Assembly: GCF_001995215.1 (NCBI RefSeq)
Contig: NZ_MUXN01000023.1
Span: 304,636 to 368,635 of the forward strand
Length of the DNA stretch: 64,000 nt
Reading direction: 5' to 3'
From: Amycolatopsis azurea DSM 43854
GTDB taxonomy: Bacteria > Actinomycetota > Actinomycetes > Mycobacteriales > Pseudonocardiaceae
The translations under genes and the position numbers were made by a program. Below are positions 8,197 to 17,162 of the stretch, one piece after another. The notes under the pieces are model-generated. The model worked only from the letters and a program-made list of their open reading frames with translations, made no database searches and was not told the DNA's origin. Each line of letters begins with the position of its first letter. Position 1 is the stretch's first letter.

Positions 8197-9255
8197 CTAC
8201 TTGCCGGACTCCTGGGCAGGACCGTCGTCCGGGCCGTTGCCCCCGCCGAACTTGCTCCAGACCTTGCCCGCCGCCCCGGACACCGCCTCGCCGACGTCGC
8301 TGAACACCTTCGTCAGCGGGTCGGACGAGCTGTTCCAGGAGTCCTTGTACGACTTCGCGGCCGACTTCAGGTCGTCGCTCCAGGTGGACGACGGCGCGTC
8401 CGCGTCGCGGCGCGGGTACTCACCGGCCAGGATCGACCGGTACTCCTCGGAAGCCGCCCACTTCTGCAGCTGCGCGGCGCGCACGACGGCCAGCGGGTGC
8501 GACATGGTCTCGACGTAACGCAGCTTCAGGTAGCTGTCGCGGATGTCCTCGACCGATTCGTACTCCGACGCCTGCTGGAGGAACGCCGGGATGTCGATCT
8601 TCGACGGGTCGATCCCGCCCGCGACCAGGATCTGCGACCGCAGCGCCGCCGTCGGGTCCTGCGAGCACAGCAGCCCGGCGCGGTCGCAGGACAGCTCCGC
8701 CTTGCGGTACCACTCGCGCAGCGCGGCGATGACGACGCGGATGCCGATCGCGCTCACCGGCGTCCACGACATCGACATCTGCAGGCCGATCAGCCGGATC
8801 ATGATCGTGCGGTACACCGCGTGCCCGGACAGCACGTGCCCCATCTCGTGCCCGATCACGAACCGCAGCGACGCGAGGTCCATCGCCTCGACGGCCGCGG
8901 TGTTGAGCACGATGAACGGCTCGTCCATCCCGATCGTCTGCGCGTTGACCTCGGGACTGCGGGCGACGAACAGGTTCGGCACGCGGTCGAGGTCGAGCGT
9001 TTCGGCGCATTCGTTGCGCAGTTTGTCCAGTTCCGGGTACTGCTTCGGGCCGACCCGGATCGCGGACGCGAGCGCCATGAGCCGCTCGCCGCGTTCGGCG
9101 TAGAAGCCCGAAACCGCCTTCACGACCTGCGCGAACCCGGGAACCGCGCGAAGCGTGGCCAAGGCGCCGCGATCCACAGGATGTTCGTAGGCGCGCGGGC
9201 TGATGCCCGGGAAGCGGACGGCGTTGTGCCGGGAAACCTCGATGTCGTCGGTCAA
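8197..9255 (-). CDS. M48-family metallopeptidase
   Basis: A 352-residue protein with the zinc site HEMGH at 136-140 and a later ELSCDRAG segment that can supply the third (Glu) ligand, typical of M48/HtpX-like proteases. Hydrophobic stretches follow the HExxH helix, and the C-terminal 80 residues are low-complexity, charged and Gly/Ser-rich. There is no clear N-terminal signal. It lies 46 bases downstream of the DUF2567 gene on the same strand and may share its transcript. Substrate unknown. Confidence 0.85.
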   Translation of the reverse strand: MTDDIEVSRHNAVRFPGISPRAYEHPVDRGALATLRAVPGFAQVVKAVSGFYAERGERLMALASAIRVGPKQYPELDKLRNECAETLDLDRVPNLFVARSPEVNAQTIGMDEPFIVLNTAAVEAMDLASLRFVIGHEMGHVLSGHAVYRTIMIRLIGLQMSMSWTPVSAIGIRVVIAALREWYRKAELSCDRAGLLCSQDPTAALRSQILVAGGIDPSKIDIPAFLQQASEYESVEDIRDSYLKLRYVETMSHPLAVVRAAQLQKWAASEEYRSILAGEYPRRDADAPSSTWSDDLKSAAKSYKDSWNSSSDPLTKVFSDVGEAVSGAAGKVWSKFGGGNGPDDGPAQESGK

Positions 9256-9301
9256 GAGAAAGCCCCCTAGAGATGTTGCCGCCCACCCTAGAGGAAATTC
9301 G

Positions 9302-9907
9302 TCAGCCGAGACGGCGGCCCAGGTCTTCCCGTCCGTTCCACGCGGTCAGCAGTGTGTAGGCCAGCGCGGTCATCAGCGGCGCGGCCAGCAAGATCCACGG
9401 AGATTCGATCTGCGGCGCCTTCGCGATGACGTCGCCGACGGCGGGCGCCGAGGTGATCTCGTAGCGGCCGTTGGCGAACGAGACGCCCATCGTCGTGCCC
9501 AGCCAGCCCGCGAGGGCCGCGCCGCCGGTCGCGGCGATCATGACGACCGGGCCGCGGCGCTCCCGCAGCAGCCAGGTCACGATGCCGATCAGCAGCCCGG
9601 CGCCGAGCGCGAGGAAACCGTAGACGGCGAGGTCGTCGAAGCGGTGCCAGCTCTCGAGTTCCAGTGGCGCGAGACCGCCGCGGTCGTTGATGACCCGCAT
9701 CCGCTGCGGCGGCGCGAGCCGTGACCACAGCCAGGCCAGCGGGAAGCCGAGCAGCCCCGCCGTGGACAGGACGCTGACCGCCGGCAGCAGATCGGCCTTG
9801 ACGACGACCTTGGGGTGCGGGCGGCGTGGCCTCGGCAGCACGGGTACCGACCAGGGATCGGGCACGCTGGAAGACAGGTGTGCCGGTTTGCCCGTCGTCT
9901 CGCCCAA
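9302..9907 (-). CDS. DUF2567-type integral membrane protein
   Basis: A 201-residue membrane protein with about four transmembrane segments (LLPAVSVLSTAGLLGFPLAW, LAVYGFLALGAGLLIGIVTW, VVMIAATGGAALAGWLG and a C-terminal helix). It resembles the DUF2567 family; in M. tuberculosis a member (Rv1591) also lies just after bioB and its small partner. I chose TTG 9907 because GGGAGGAG lies just upstream; longer in-frame starts would run through the palindrome at 9987-10050. Function unknown. Confidence 0.75.
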   Translation of the reverse strand: MGETTGKPAHLSSSVPDPWSVPVLPRPRRPHPKVVVKADLLPAVSVLSTAGLLGFPLAWLWSRLAPPQRMRVINDRGGLAPLELESWHRFDDLAVYGFLALGAGLLIGIVTWLLRERRGPVVMIAATGGAALAGWLGTTMGVSFANGRYEITSAPAVGDVIAKAPQIESPWILLAAPLMTALAYTLLTAWNGREDLGRRLG

Positions 9908-9986
9908 CCCGGACTCCTCCCTCAAGCTGCTTGTGCAGAGCGTAACCAATGACACCCCCAGCGCACGCGACCCGGCACGCATCTCT

Positions 9987-10050
9987 CGCGTTTCGTCCTC
10001 TGTATGCGGTACTTGCACACGCATGTACCGCATTCAGAGGACGAAACGCG
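9987..10050. repeat. CGCGTTT-GTCCTCT palindrome, copy 1
   Basis: Arms 9987-10012 and 10025-10050 pair over 26 bp with one mismatch. Same family as the copies at 34495, 46607 and 61192, with half copies at 37979 and 50900. It lies between bsaP and the DUF2567 gene and may also terminate the biotin transcript. Confidence 0.8.
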
Positions 10051-10055
10051 GGAAG

Positions 10056-10259
10056 TCAGCCGGCGAGTTCACCGTGACGGCTGCATCGAGCCGTCCAGCC
10101 GACCGGCGTGATCTGGACGACCATCCGCCGCGCGCAGAACGTGCAGAAGCGCGGCGGTTCGAGTGCCGTTCTCGGGTTGTGGCAGGCGGGATGCTCCGCG
10201 CCACCGTCGGACGTCTGTCCACAGTGGACACAGAACGCCGGTCGGTCAGAGGACGTCAC
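10056..10259 (-). CDS. bsaP: Biotin synthase auxiliary protein
   Basis: A 67-residue Cys-rich protein with CVHC (10-13), Cys26, CTFC (39-42), Cys59 and nearby His residues, a likely metal or Fe-S binding pattern. It overlaps the end of bioB by 14 bases, so its GTG start (10259) is translationally coupled. A small protein of this kind follows bioB in many actinobacteria (Rv1590 in M. tuberculosis) and has been described as an auxiliary factor needed for BioB turnover. The call rests on size, cysteines and position. Confidence 0.85.
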   Translation of the reverse strand: MTSSDRPAFCVHCGQTSDGGAEHPACHNPRTALEPPRFCTFCARRMVVQITPVGWTARCSRHGELAG

Positions 10260-11262
10260 TGATCGCCTTCACCGGCATCTTCAGCTCGTCGAGCATCTCC
10301 AGGTCCGCGGTCGCCGGGCGGCCGAGGTTGGTCAGGTAGTTGCCGACGATGATCGCGTTGATGCCGCCGAGCATGCCCTGTTTGGTGCCCAGGTCGCCGA
10401 AGGTCAGCTCACGGCCGCCGGAGAAGCGGAGCAGCGGACGGGGCATCGCCAGCCGGAACGCGGCCACGGTGCGCAGCGCGTCCTTGCCCTCGACGATCTC
10501 GTAGCCCTCGTACGGCGTCCCCGGCTGCGGGATGAGGAAGTTCATCGTGCACTCGTCCGGGTTCAGCTCGGCCAGCTGCGCGGCGAACTCGGCGCGCTGT
10601 TCGACGCTCTCCCCCATGCCGATGATGCCGCCGCAGCAGACCTCCATGCCCGCCTCGCGGATCATGCGCAGGGTCTCCCAGCGCTCTTCCCACGTGTGCG
10701 TGGTGACGACGTTCGCGAAATGCGAGCGCGCGGTCTCCAGGTTGTGGTTGTAGCGGTGCACGCCCATTTCGACGAGTTCGTCGACCTGCTCCTGGGTGAG
10801 CATGCCGAGCGAGCAGGCGATCTGGATGTCGTTGCCGTCCTCGCGGATGGCCTTGATCCCCTCGCGGACCTGCGAGAGCAGCCGCTTGTCGGGGCCGCGG
10901 ACGGCGGCGACGATGCAGAACTCGGTCGCGCCGGTCTCGGCGGTCTGGCGGGCGGCCTTGACCAGGCCGGGGATGTCCAGCCACGCCGAACGCACCGGCG
11001 TCGGGAAGCGGCCGGACTGCGAGCAGAAGTGGCAGTCCTCGGGGCAGCCGCCGGTCTTGAGGCTGATGATGCCCTCGACCTCGACCTCGGGGCCGCACCA
11101 GCGCATCCGGACCTCGTGGGCCAGCGCCAGCAGGTCGGTCAGGCGGTCGTCGTCGAGCCGCAGGACCTCGACGAGCTGCTCTTCGGTGAGCCCGACACCA
11201 CGCTCGAGGACCTGCTCGCGCGCCACGGCGAGGATGTCGACGGTCTCCGGGGCTGTGGTCAC
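10246..11262 (-). CDS. bioB: Biotin synthase
   Basis: A 338-residue radical SAM enzyme that inserts sulfur into dethiobiotin. The SAM-cluster motif CPEDCHFC places cysteines at 73, 77 and 80 and is followed by SQSG; the ASYNHNLET-like segment appears as YNHNLETA. GTG 11262 is favoured because AGGAG lies seven bases upstream; the longer reading to 11316 adds residues not expected in the family. It is 84 bases after bioD and overlaps bsaP, so bioD-bioB-bsaP is probably one transcript. Confidence 0.96.
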   Translation of the reverse strand: MTTAPETVDILAVAREQVLERGVGLTEEQLVEVLRLDDDRLTDLLALAHEVRMRWCGPEVEVEGIISLKTGGCPEDCHFCSQSGRFPTPVRSAWLDIPGLVKAARQTAETGATEFCIVAAVRGPDKRLLSQVREGIKAIREDGNDIQIACSLGMLTQEQVDELVEMGVHRYNHNLETARSHFANVVTTHTWEERWETLRMIREAGMEVCCGGIIGMGESVEQRAEFAAQLAELNPDECTMNFLIPQPGTPYEGYEIVEGKDALRTVAAFRLAMPRPLLRFSGGRELTFGDLGTKQGMLGGINAIIVGNYLTNLGRPATADLEMLDELKMPVKAISDVL

Positions 11263-11346
11263 GAGGCGGCTCCTGTTCGGGGTGGGGCGGTAGAGCGAAG
11301 GCACATCATCGTGCACGACCGGGCGCTTCGGCCACAGCGACGCAGA

Positions 11347-12069
11347 TCACTTCTGGGCCGACGCGCGGCCGACGAAGCACTCCGGGTCGAACTCGCCGCC
11401 GAACCACGGAGAGAGCCCCGCCCTGGCCTTGGCCGCGAACTCCTCGGGCTCGGCGTCCCCGAGACCGGCGGGCAGCACGCCCAGCAGCGGCGCACCGGCC
11501 GCGACCGGCAGGTCCTGCAGGTTCGACACCGACGCCAGGTCCGGATCCTCCGGCCACGAGCCGATGATGACCCCGGCCACGGTGAGCCCGCGCTTCGTCG
11601 CGACCTCGGCGGTCAGGGCGGTCGCGTTGAGCGTGCCCAGCCCGGCCTCGGCCACGATGATCACCAGCGCGCCCAGCGACCAGGCGACGTCGGCGAGTGA
11701 GGCGCCGTCGGCGTCGAACCGGACCAGCAGACCGCCCGCGCCCTCGATGAGCGTGAGGTCGTGCTCGCCGTCCAGGTCGCTCGCGGCCGCGGCGATCTCG
11801 CTCGGCGGCAGCGTCGGCAGGCCCGAGAGCCTGGCCGCGGCCTCCGGTGACAGCGGATCCGGGTACCTCCGCAGCTCACGAGTGGTGACCGGACCGGCGA
11901 GCCGGAGGACGTCGGCGAGATCACCCGGCTCGTCCGGACCGACCCCGGTCTGCGCCGGTTTCAGCACGGCGACGCGTTGGCCCTGCCCGGCGGCCAACGC
12001 GGCGATGGCGGCGGTGGTGATCGTCTTGCCGACACCCGTACCGGTGCCGGTCATGACCAGCATGCTCAC
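11347..12069 (-). CDS. bioD: Dethiobiotin synthetase
   Basis: A 240-residue ATP-dependent enzyme that closes the ureido ring of dethiobiotin from DAPA and CO2. The P-loop GTGTGVGKT is at 8-16 and the EGAGGLLVR motif of the DAPA/Mg site is present. The start is GTG 12069 or ATG 12063, two codons apart; no clear Shine-Dalgarno is visible and an AT-rich TAAGTT lies upstream, so a leaderless start is possible. It is 49 bases downstream of a SulP-carbonic anhydrase gene on the same strand. Confidence 0.95.
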   Translation of the reverse strand: MSMLVMTGTGTGVGKTITTAAIAALAAGQGQRVAVLKPAQTGVGPDEPGDLADVLRLAGPVTTRELRRYPDPLSPEAAARLSGLPTLPPSEIAAAASDLDGEHDLTLIEGAGGLLVRFDADGASLADVAWSLGALVIIVAEAGLGTLNATALTAEVATKRGLTVAGVIIGSWPEDPDLASVSNLQDLPVAAGAPLLGVLPAGLGDAEPEEFAAKARAGLSPWFGGEFDPECFVGRASAQK

Positions 12070-12118
12070 GTACAAGTAACTTAGTCGGTCCGGATCGAGT
12101 CCCGCTGAACGGTGTCGA

Positions 12119-14308
12119 TTAGCCCCCGGAAGTGGTGACGGCGCCGACCGGGGTGAACGACGGGCTCTCGTCATCCGACAGGTAGACCTGCGCCGCCCCG
12201 ACGTCGAAGTACATCCCGGTCAGGTGGAGCTCGCCGCGGGCCTCCGCCTCGGCGATCAGCGGATAGTGCCGCAGGTGCTCCAGCTGCTGCAGCACGTTCT
12301 GCAGGGCCAGCCGATCGGTCTCCGTGTCCGGGCGTTCGCCGTCGAGGGTCACGGGGGCCTTGCGCTTGGCGCTCGGCTCGGCGTGCTTCAGCCAGGAGGA
12401 CAGCAGCGGCGCGCCGTCGGGTGCACCGGTCGCCAGCGCCTGCATCGCGCCGCAGCCGGAGTGCCCGCAGACCACGATCTCGCGCACCTTCAGCACGCCG
12501 ACGGCGAACTCGACGGTGGCGCCCATCGACGGGTCGGTCCGGCGGGCGGGCACCAGGTTCCCGATGTTGCGGACGGTGAACAGGTCACCGGGACCGCTCG
12601 TGGTGATCATGTTCGGCACGATCCGCGCGTCACCGCAGGTGATGAACAGGGTGTGCGGCGACTGCCCACCGGCCAGCCTGCTGAGCGCGGGCTGCATGAG
12701 CGCGGCCGTGCGCCGCTGGAACTCGGTCGCGCCGCGCAGCGTCGGCCCGCCGCGCTGACCGGGCACCTCGACGTCCTTGGCCTGCCAGTCGGACCACGGC
12801 GCGAGGAACCGGGGCACCGAACGCGCCGCGGCCGTCCTGGACAGGGTGGGGTCGCCGGATTTGCCGTTGGCGAACCACGGATGCCCGACCTCGTCGACGA
12901 TCACCTCGCCGCCGGCGCGTTCGTGCCCCTGCTGCCAGTTCGAGAGGCTCTCGAAGGCGGCGTGGTCGAGGTAATCGACGACCAGCTCCAGGGTCACCTT
13001 CGCGCCGTCGGGCACGGTCGCGAGCACCCGGCTGAGCCTCGGCACCGAAAGGAACGTCAGGACGCCTTCGACGACGACGCGCCATTCGTCGCCGTCGCGT
13101 TCGGCGTGGATCCCGGACCACACGGTGCGCCGCAGCATCAGCAGTACCGAAAGCCCGATGCCGAGCAGGACGCCGGTGAGCAGGTCGAAGACGACGACAC
13201 CGGCGAGCGTCACCAGGTACAGCCCCAGGTCGCCGTGTTTGAGGACCTGCTTGATGTGGCCGGGATTCACCAGTTTCGCGCCGACGTGGACGAGCAGACC
13301 GGCCAGCGCGGCGAGCGGGATGTTCTGGATCAGCCCGGCGAACGCGGCGACGAACACCAGGATCCACACCCCGTGCAGGATCGCCGAAGCGCGGGTGCGG
13401 GCGCCGGCGGCGACGTTGGTCGAGCTGCGAACGATCACGCCGGTGACCGGAAGGCCGCCCAGCGCGCCGGAGGTCATGTTCGCGGCGCCCTGCCCGATCA
13501 GCTCGCGGTCGAGGTTCGACCGCGGCCCGGTGTGCATCTTGTCGACCGCGACGGCCGACAGCAGGCTCTCCACGCTGGCGATCAGGGCGATGGTGATGAC
13601 CGCGAGGGCGAACGCGCCCCAGCCGGTGTCCGGGAATTCGGGGGCGAAGCGGATGTTGAGCAGGTCGCCGGGCAGGTCGACGCGGGGCAGGGTCATCCCG
13701 GCGACGACGGAGAGCACGGTCACCAGCGCGATCGCGGCCAGCGGGCCGGGCACCTTGCGGACGGACGCGGGCAGCCGCGGCCACAGCAGCAGGATGCCGA
13801 TGGTGAGCACGCCGATCAGCGCGGCGGTGTCGTGGTGGCCGACGATCTGCGCGGGCAGTTCGGCGATGTTCTTGAGCGCGGAACTCTGCGCCGATCCGCC
13901 CAGCACGACGTGGAGCTGGCCGAGGACGATCGTGACGCCGATACCGGCGAGCATGCCGTGCACGATGGCGGGCGAGATCGCGAGCGCCGCGCGGGCGATG
14001 CGGCTCAGCCCGAGCAGGATCTGGAGCGCGCCCGCGGCGACGGTGATCGCGCAGGTCGTCTTCCAGCCGAAGGTGGCAATCGTTTCCGCCATGATCACCG
14101 TCAGGCCGGCGGCCGGGCCGCTGACCTGAAGCGGGGAGCCGCCGAGGGCTCCGGCGACCACACCTCCCACGACAGCCGCGATCAGCCCCGCGACGATCGG
14201 CGCCCCTGACGCGAGAGCGATCCCGAGTGACAACGGGACGGCGACGAGGAACACCACCAAGGATGCGGGCAGGTCGTGACGGAGCACGGCGAGTCGTTGG
14301 GACTTCAT
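12119..14308 (-). CDS. SulP transporter fused to beta-carbonic anhydrase (copy 1)
   Basis: A 729-residue fusion. Residues about 1-480 form a SulP/SLC26-type anion transporter with 10 or more helices beginning LVVFLVAVPLSLGIA, followed by a short STAS-like region. The C-terminal ~200 residues are a beta-carbonic anhydrase with zinc motifs CGDAR (about 558) and CGHSGCGAM (about 613). SulP-carbonic anhydrase fusions are thought to import bicarbonate or other anions and interconvert HCO3- and CO2. ATG 14308 sits next to a hairpin at 14310-14329. A clear homologue lies directly upstream; both stand between bioA and bioD. Confidence 0.92.
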   Translation of the reverse strand: MKSQRLAVLRHDLPASLVVFLVAVPLSLGIALASGAPIVAGLIAAVVGGVVAGALGGSPLQVSGPAAGLTVIMAETIATFGWKTTCAITVAAGALQILLGLSRIARAALAISPAIVHGMLAGIGVTIVLGQLHVVLGGSAQSSALKNIAELPAQIVGHHDTAALIGVLTIGILLLWPRLPASVRKVPGPLAAIALVTVLSVVAGMTLPRVDLPGDLLNIRFAPEFPDTGWGAFALAVITIALIASVESLLSAVAVDKMHTGPRSNLDRELIGQGAANMTSGALGGLPVTGVIVRSSTNVAAGARTRASAILHGVWILVFVAAFAGLIQNIPLAALAGLLVHVGAKLVNPGHIKQVLKHGDLGLYLVTLAGVVVFDLLTGVLLGIGLSVLLMLRRTVWSGIHAERDGDEWRVVVEGVLTFLSVPRLSRVLATVPDGAKVTLELVVDYLDHAAFESLSNWQQGHERAGGEVIVDEVGHPWFANGKSGDPTLSRTAAARSVPRFLAPWSDWQAKDVEVPGQRGGPTLRGATEFQRRTAALMQPALSRLAGGQSPHTLFITCGDARIVPNMITTSGPGDLFTVRNIGNLVPARRTDPSMGATVEFAVGVLKVREIVVCGHSGCGAMQALATGAPDGAPLLSSWLKHAEPSAKRKAPVTLDGERPDTETDRLALQNVLQQLEHLRHYPLIAEAEARGELHLTGMYFDVGAAQVYLSDDESPSFTPVGAVTTSGG

Positions 14309-14664
14309 GATCACCAGGAAACTGGTGATTTGTCCGCTATGCACCACCTGATCGAGTGAATATCGTCCTTCAGAAGGGTGGCGTGGGCCACGTTTGAGCC
14401 GTTTTGTTGCCTGGAGATGTCGTCGATGTTGCGAAAGGCCTTGCGGTGTCCCAAATCCTGAGAGGTTCCGATCGGCCGCCCGGTCAAGGCTTCGGCGCCG
14501 CGTGTCCTGTCGTTGAGGCGTGCCACCAATGTGGCATTGGGGACATCCCAGGGTCGGCGGGCTTCGGGACGAGAAGGGAACCTTCTCCGCCCGCGACGCG
14601 GCGAAAGTCCCCTTTATCAGCCCGCCACGTTTGCCTTACTCCTCAAGAGACCTCGAATCGAGAC
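14309..14664. other. 356-base gap between the two SulP-CA genes
   Basis: No convincing gene. It holds the start-site hairpin (14310-14329), the sequence GTCCGCTATGC (14332-14342) also found with one change upstream of copy 2 (16954-16964), and a small palindrome CCAATG-TGG-CATTGG near 14527. A plus-strand open frame over 14404-14682 has no support. Confidence 0.6.
14310..14329. promoter_or_regulatory. Hairpin/operator touching the start codon of SulP-CA copy 1
   Basis: Perfect 8-bp arms ATCACCAG and CTGGTGAT around GAAA, ending one base before ATG 14308. It covers the only GGTG-like ribosome binding sequence, so it could either bind a regulator or hide the start in the RNA. Confidence 0.5.
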
Positions 14665-16923
14665 TCAGGACTTCACCGGTGAAGTGGCCGAAGTGAACGA
14701 CCGGTGCGCCGCGTCGAGCAGGTACACGTTCGCCTTGCCGACGTCGAAGTACATCCCCGTGAGCCGGAGTTCGCCCCGGGCCAGCGCGGCCTCGACCACC
14801 GGGTACGAACGCAGGTTCTCCAGTTGCTGCACCACGTTGTGCAGGGCGAGCCGATCGGGCTCGTGGTCGGCACGGACGCCGTCGAGCAGCACCGGCCCTT
14901 CGCTCTGCCTGCGCCGCACGGTCGCTTCACCGTGGCGCAGCCAGCCGCCGAGATGGTCGAGCCCGGCGGGCGCTTCACCGAGCAACGCCTTCATCGCCCC
15001 GCAGCCGGAATGCCCGCACACCACCACTTCCCGCACCTGCAGCAGACCGACGGCGTACTCGATCGCCGCCCCCGCCGAGAAATCCGCGTCGGCGCCGGCG
15101 GGCGGGACGAGGTTTCCGATGTTTCGCACGGTGAACAGGTCCCCCGGCCCGCTGGTCGTGATCAGGTTCGGCACGATCCGCGCGTCGCCGCAGGTGACGA
15201 AGAGCGTGTGTGGCTGCTGGCCGTTCGCCAGCCCGTCCCAGGTGCTCCGCAGCAGCGGCGCCGTCCGCCGCTGGAATTCCGAGGTGCCACGGCACAACGG
15301 AACGCTGCCGCCGCGCTGGCTCGGCAGTTCGACGTGTTCGGCCTGCCATTCCGACCACGGCGCGAGCCAGCGCGGCACCACGCGCAACCCGACGCCGCGG
15401 CGCACGGTCGGCACACCGGCCTTTCCTCGTTCGAACCACGGATGCCCGATCTCGTCGACGATCACGACTCCCCCGGTGCGTTCGTACGCGCGCTGCCAGC
15501 CGCGCAAGCAGTCGAAAGCGGCGTGGTCGAGGTAGTCGACGAAGAGTTCCAGCGTCACTTCCGAACGCTCGGGGACTTCGGCCAGGACGGTCGTGAGCCT
15601 GGGCACGGAAAGGAAAGTGAGCGCGCCTTCGATGACGACGCGGGTCCGCGAACCGTCCTTTTCGATGTGGATCCCGGAGAACAGCATCCGGCGCAGCATC
15701 AGCGCGAGCGCCACCGCGATCCCCGCGGCGACACCGGTGAGCAGGTTGACGGCGACGGCGCCGAGCAGGGTCGCGAGGTAGACCGGCAGGTCGCCGTGGC
15801 GGCGGACTTCGCGCAGATTCGTGACGTTGACCAGTTTCGCGCCGACGTAGACGAGGAGACCGGCGAGCGCGGCGAGCGGGATCAGCCGCAGCGCGCCCGC
15901 CAGGAACAGGCAGCAGCCGAGGATCCAGACGCTGTGCAGGATCGCCGACATCCGGGTGCGGGCGCCCGCTTCGAAGTTGGTCATGGTGCGCACGACGACG
16001 CCGGTGACCGGGAACCCGCCGAGCGAACCGGCGGCGACGTTCGCCAGGCCCTGGCCGATCAGTTCGCGGTTGAGGTCGGTGCGCGGTGCGTCGCGCAGTT
16101 TGTCGATGGCGACGGCGGAAAGCAGGCTCTCCAGGCTGGCGATGAGCGCGATGGAGAGGACGGCGGCGATGATCGCCACCCAGGACCCGGACGGCGCCTC
16201 GGGGACGAAACCCAGCCCTGGCAAGCCGTTCGGGAGGTCGACGCGCGGCAGGTCCATCCCGGCCACGACGGAAAGGCCGGTCGCCAGCGCGACGGCGGCG
16301 AGCGGACCGGGGACGCGGCGCACCGAACGCGGCATCCGGGTCCACGCCAGCAGGACACCGACGGTGACCACGCCGACGAGCGCGGCCTGGTCGTGGTGGC
16401 CGACGATCCGGCCCGGCAGCGCGAGGACGTTCGCGATCGTGGAACTCTGCGCCGCTCCGCCGAGCACGACGTGCAATTGGCCGAGGACGAGGATCAGGCC
16501 GATGCCGGCGAGCAGGCCGTGCACGATGGCGGGCGAGATCGCCAGCGTGGCCCGTGCGACGCGGCTGAGCCCGAAGAGGATCTGGACCACGCCCGCCGCG
16601 GCGGTGATCGCGCAGGTCGCGGCCCAGCCGAAGGTGGCGATCGTCTCGGCGATGACGATGGTCAGCGCGGCGGAAGGACCGCTGACCTGGAGGACGGAAG
16701 CGCCGAAGAAGCTCGCGACGAGTCCGCCGACGACGGCGGAGATGAGTCCGGCGAGCAGAGGGGCTCCGGCGGCGTGGGCGACGCCGAGCGAGAGCGGGAC
16801 GGCCACGAGGAAGACGACGACCGAAGCCGGGAGGTCGTGGCGAAGGTTCTTCAGGAGGGTCGATGCGGGATTGCGGCGGCCCGGAGGCCCGGTGTCGTGC
16901 TCGTCACCAACGATGTCGATCAT
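14665..16923 (-). CDS. SulP transporter fused to beta-carbonic anhydrase (copy 2)
   Basis: A 752-residue paralogue of the gene at 12119-14308, aligned end to end: a short hydrophilic N-terminus, then SVVVFLVAVPLSLGVAHAAG beginning the SulP domain, and a C-terminal beta-carbonic anhydrase with CGDAR (about 577) and CGHSGCGAMKAL (about 635). The two copies share most membrane segments, so they arose by tandem duplication, but diverge in the soluble linker. The longer N-terminus (22 residues) sets it apart. ATG 16923 lacks a strong ribosome binding site. Likely role is HCO3-/CO2 or anion transport; the true substrate cannot be read from sequence. Confidence 0.92.
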   Translation of the reverse strand: MIDIVGDEHDTGPPGRRNPASTLLKNLRHDLPASVVVFLVAVPLSLGVAHAAGAPLLAGLISAVVGGLVASFFGASVLQVSGPSAALTIVIAETIATFGWAATCAITAAAGVVQILFGLSRVARATLAISPAIVHGLLAGIGLILVLGQLHVVLGGAAQSSTIANVLALPGRIVGHHDQAALVGVVTVGVLLAWTRMPRSVRRVPGPLAAVALATGLSVVAGMDLPRVDLPNGLPGLGFVPEAPSGSWVAIIAAVLSIALIASLESLLSAVAIDKLRDAPRTDLNRELIGQGLANVAAGSLGGFPVTGVVVRTMTNFEAGARTRMSAILHSVWILGCCLFLAGALRLIPLAALAGLLVYVGAKLVNVTNLREVRRHGDLPVYLATLLGAVAVNLLTGVAAGIAVALALMLRRMLFSGIHIEKDGSRTRVVIEGALTFLSVPRLTTVLAEVPERSEVTLELFVDYLDHAAFDCLRGWQRAYERTGGVVIVDEIGHPWFERGKAGVPTVRRGVGLRVVPRWLAPWSEWQAEHVELPSQRGGSVPLCRGTSEFQRRTAPLLRSTWDGLANGQQPHTLFVTCGDARIVPNLITTSGPGDLFTVRNIGNLVPPAGADADFSAGAAIEYAVGLLQVREVVVCGHSGCGAMKALLGEAPAGLDHLGGWLRHGEATVRRRQSEGPVLLDGVRADHEPDRLALHNVVQQLENLRSYPVVEAALARGELRLTGMYFDVGKANVYLLDAAHRSFTSATSPVKS

Positions 16924-17162
16924 GGGGGCAGGAAACCCGATCGGCGCGCAAAAGTCCGCTACGCAAAGGTTTCTCAGGTTTGCTTGTGCATCGAAGAACT
17001 AGGGCATAACACCTTTTCACGACAAAGCACCCGAGAAGGATCCCGATCGGACTCGCCCGTTCGCTTGACCACGAACACCCCACGACCACGCTCTGTACTC
17101 AGCGTGGCCTTTGCGGATTGCTGTGGCCGCCGTCACACTCTTTCGGTTGAATTCGGCCTGTT

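Noticed and set aside
10108..11700. Long plus-strand open frame opposite bioB
   Set aside because: Antisense shadow in a high-GC gene; no domain and no ribosome binding site.
14404..14682. Plus-strand gene in the gap between the SulP-CA genes
   Set aside because: No ribosome binding site, no recognisable domain, and overlap with the start of neighbouring gene ends; codon pattern is not gene-like.
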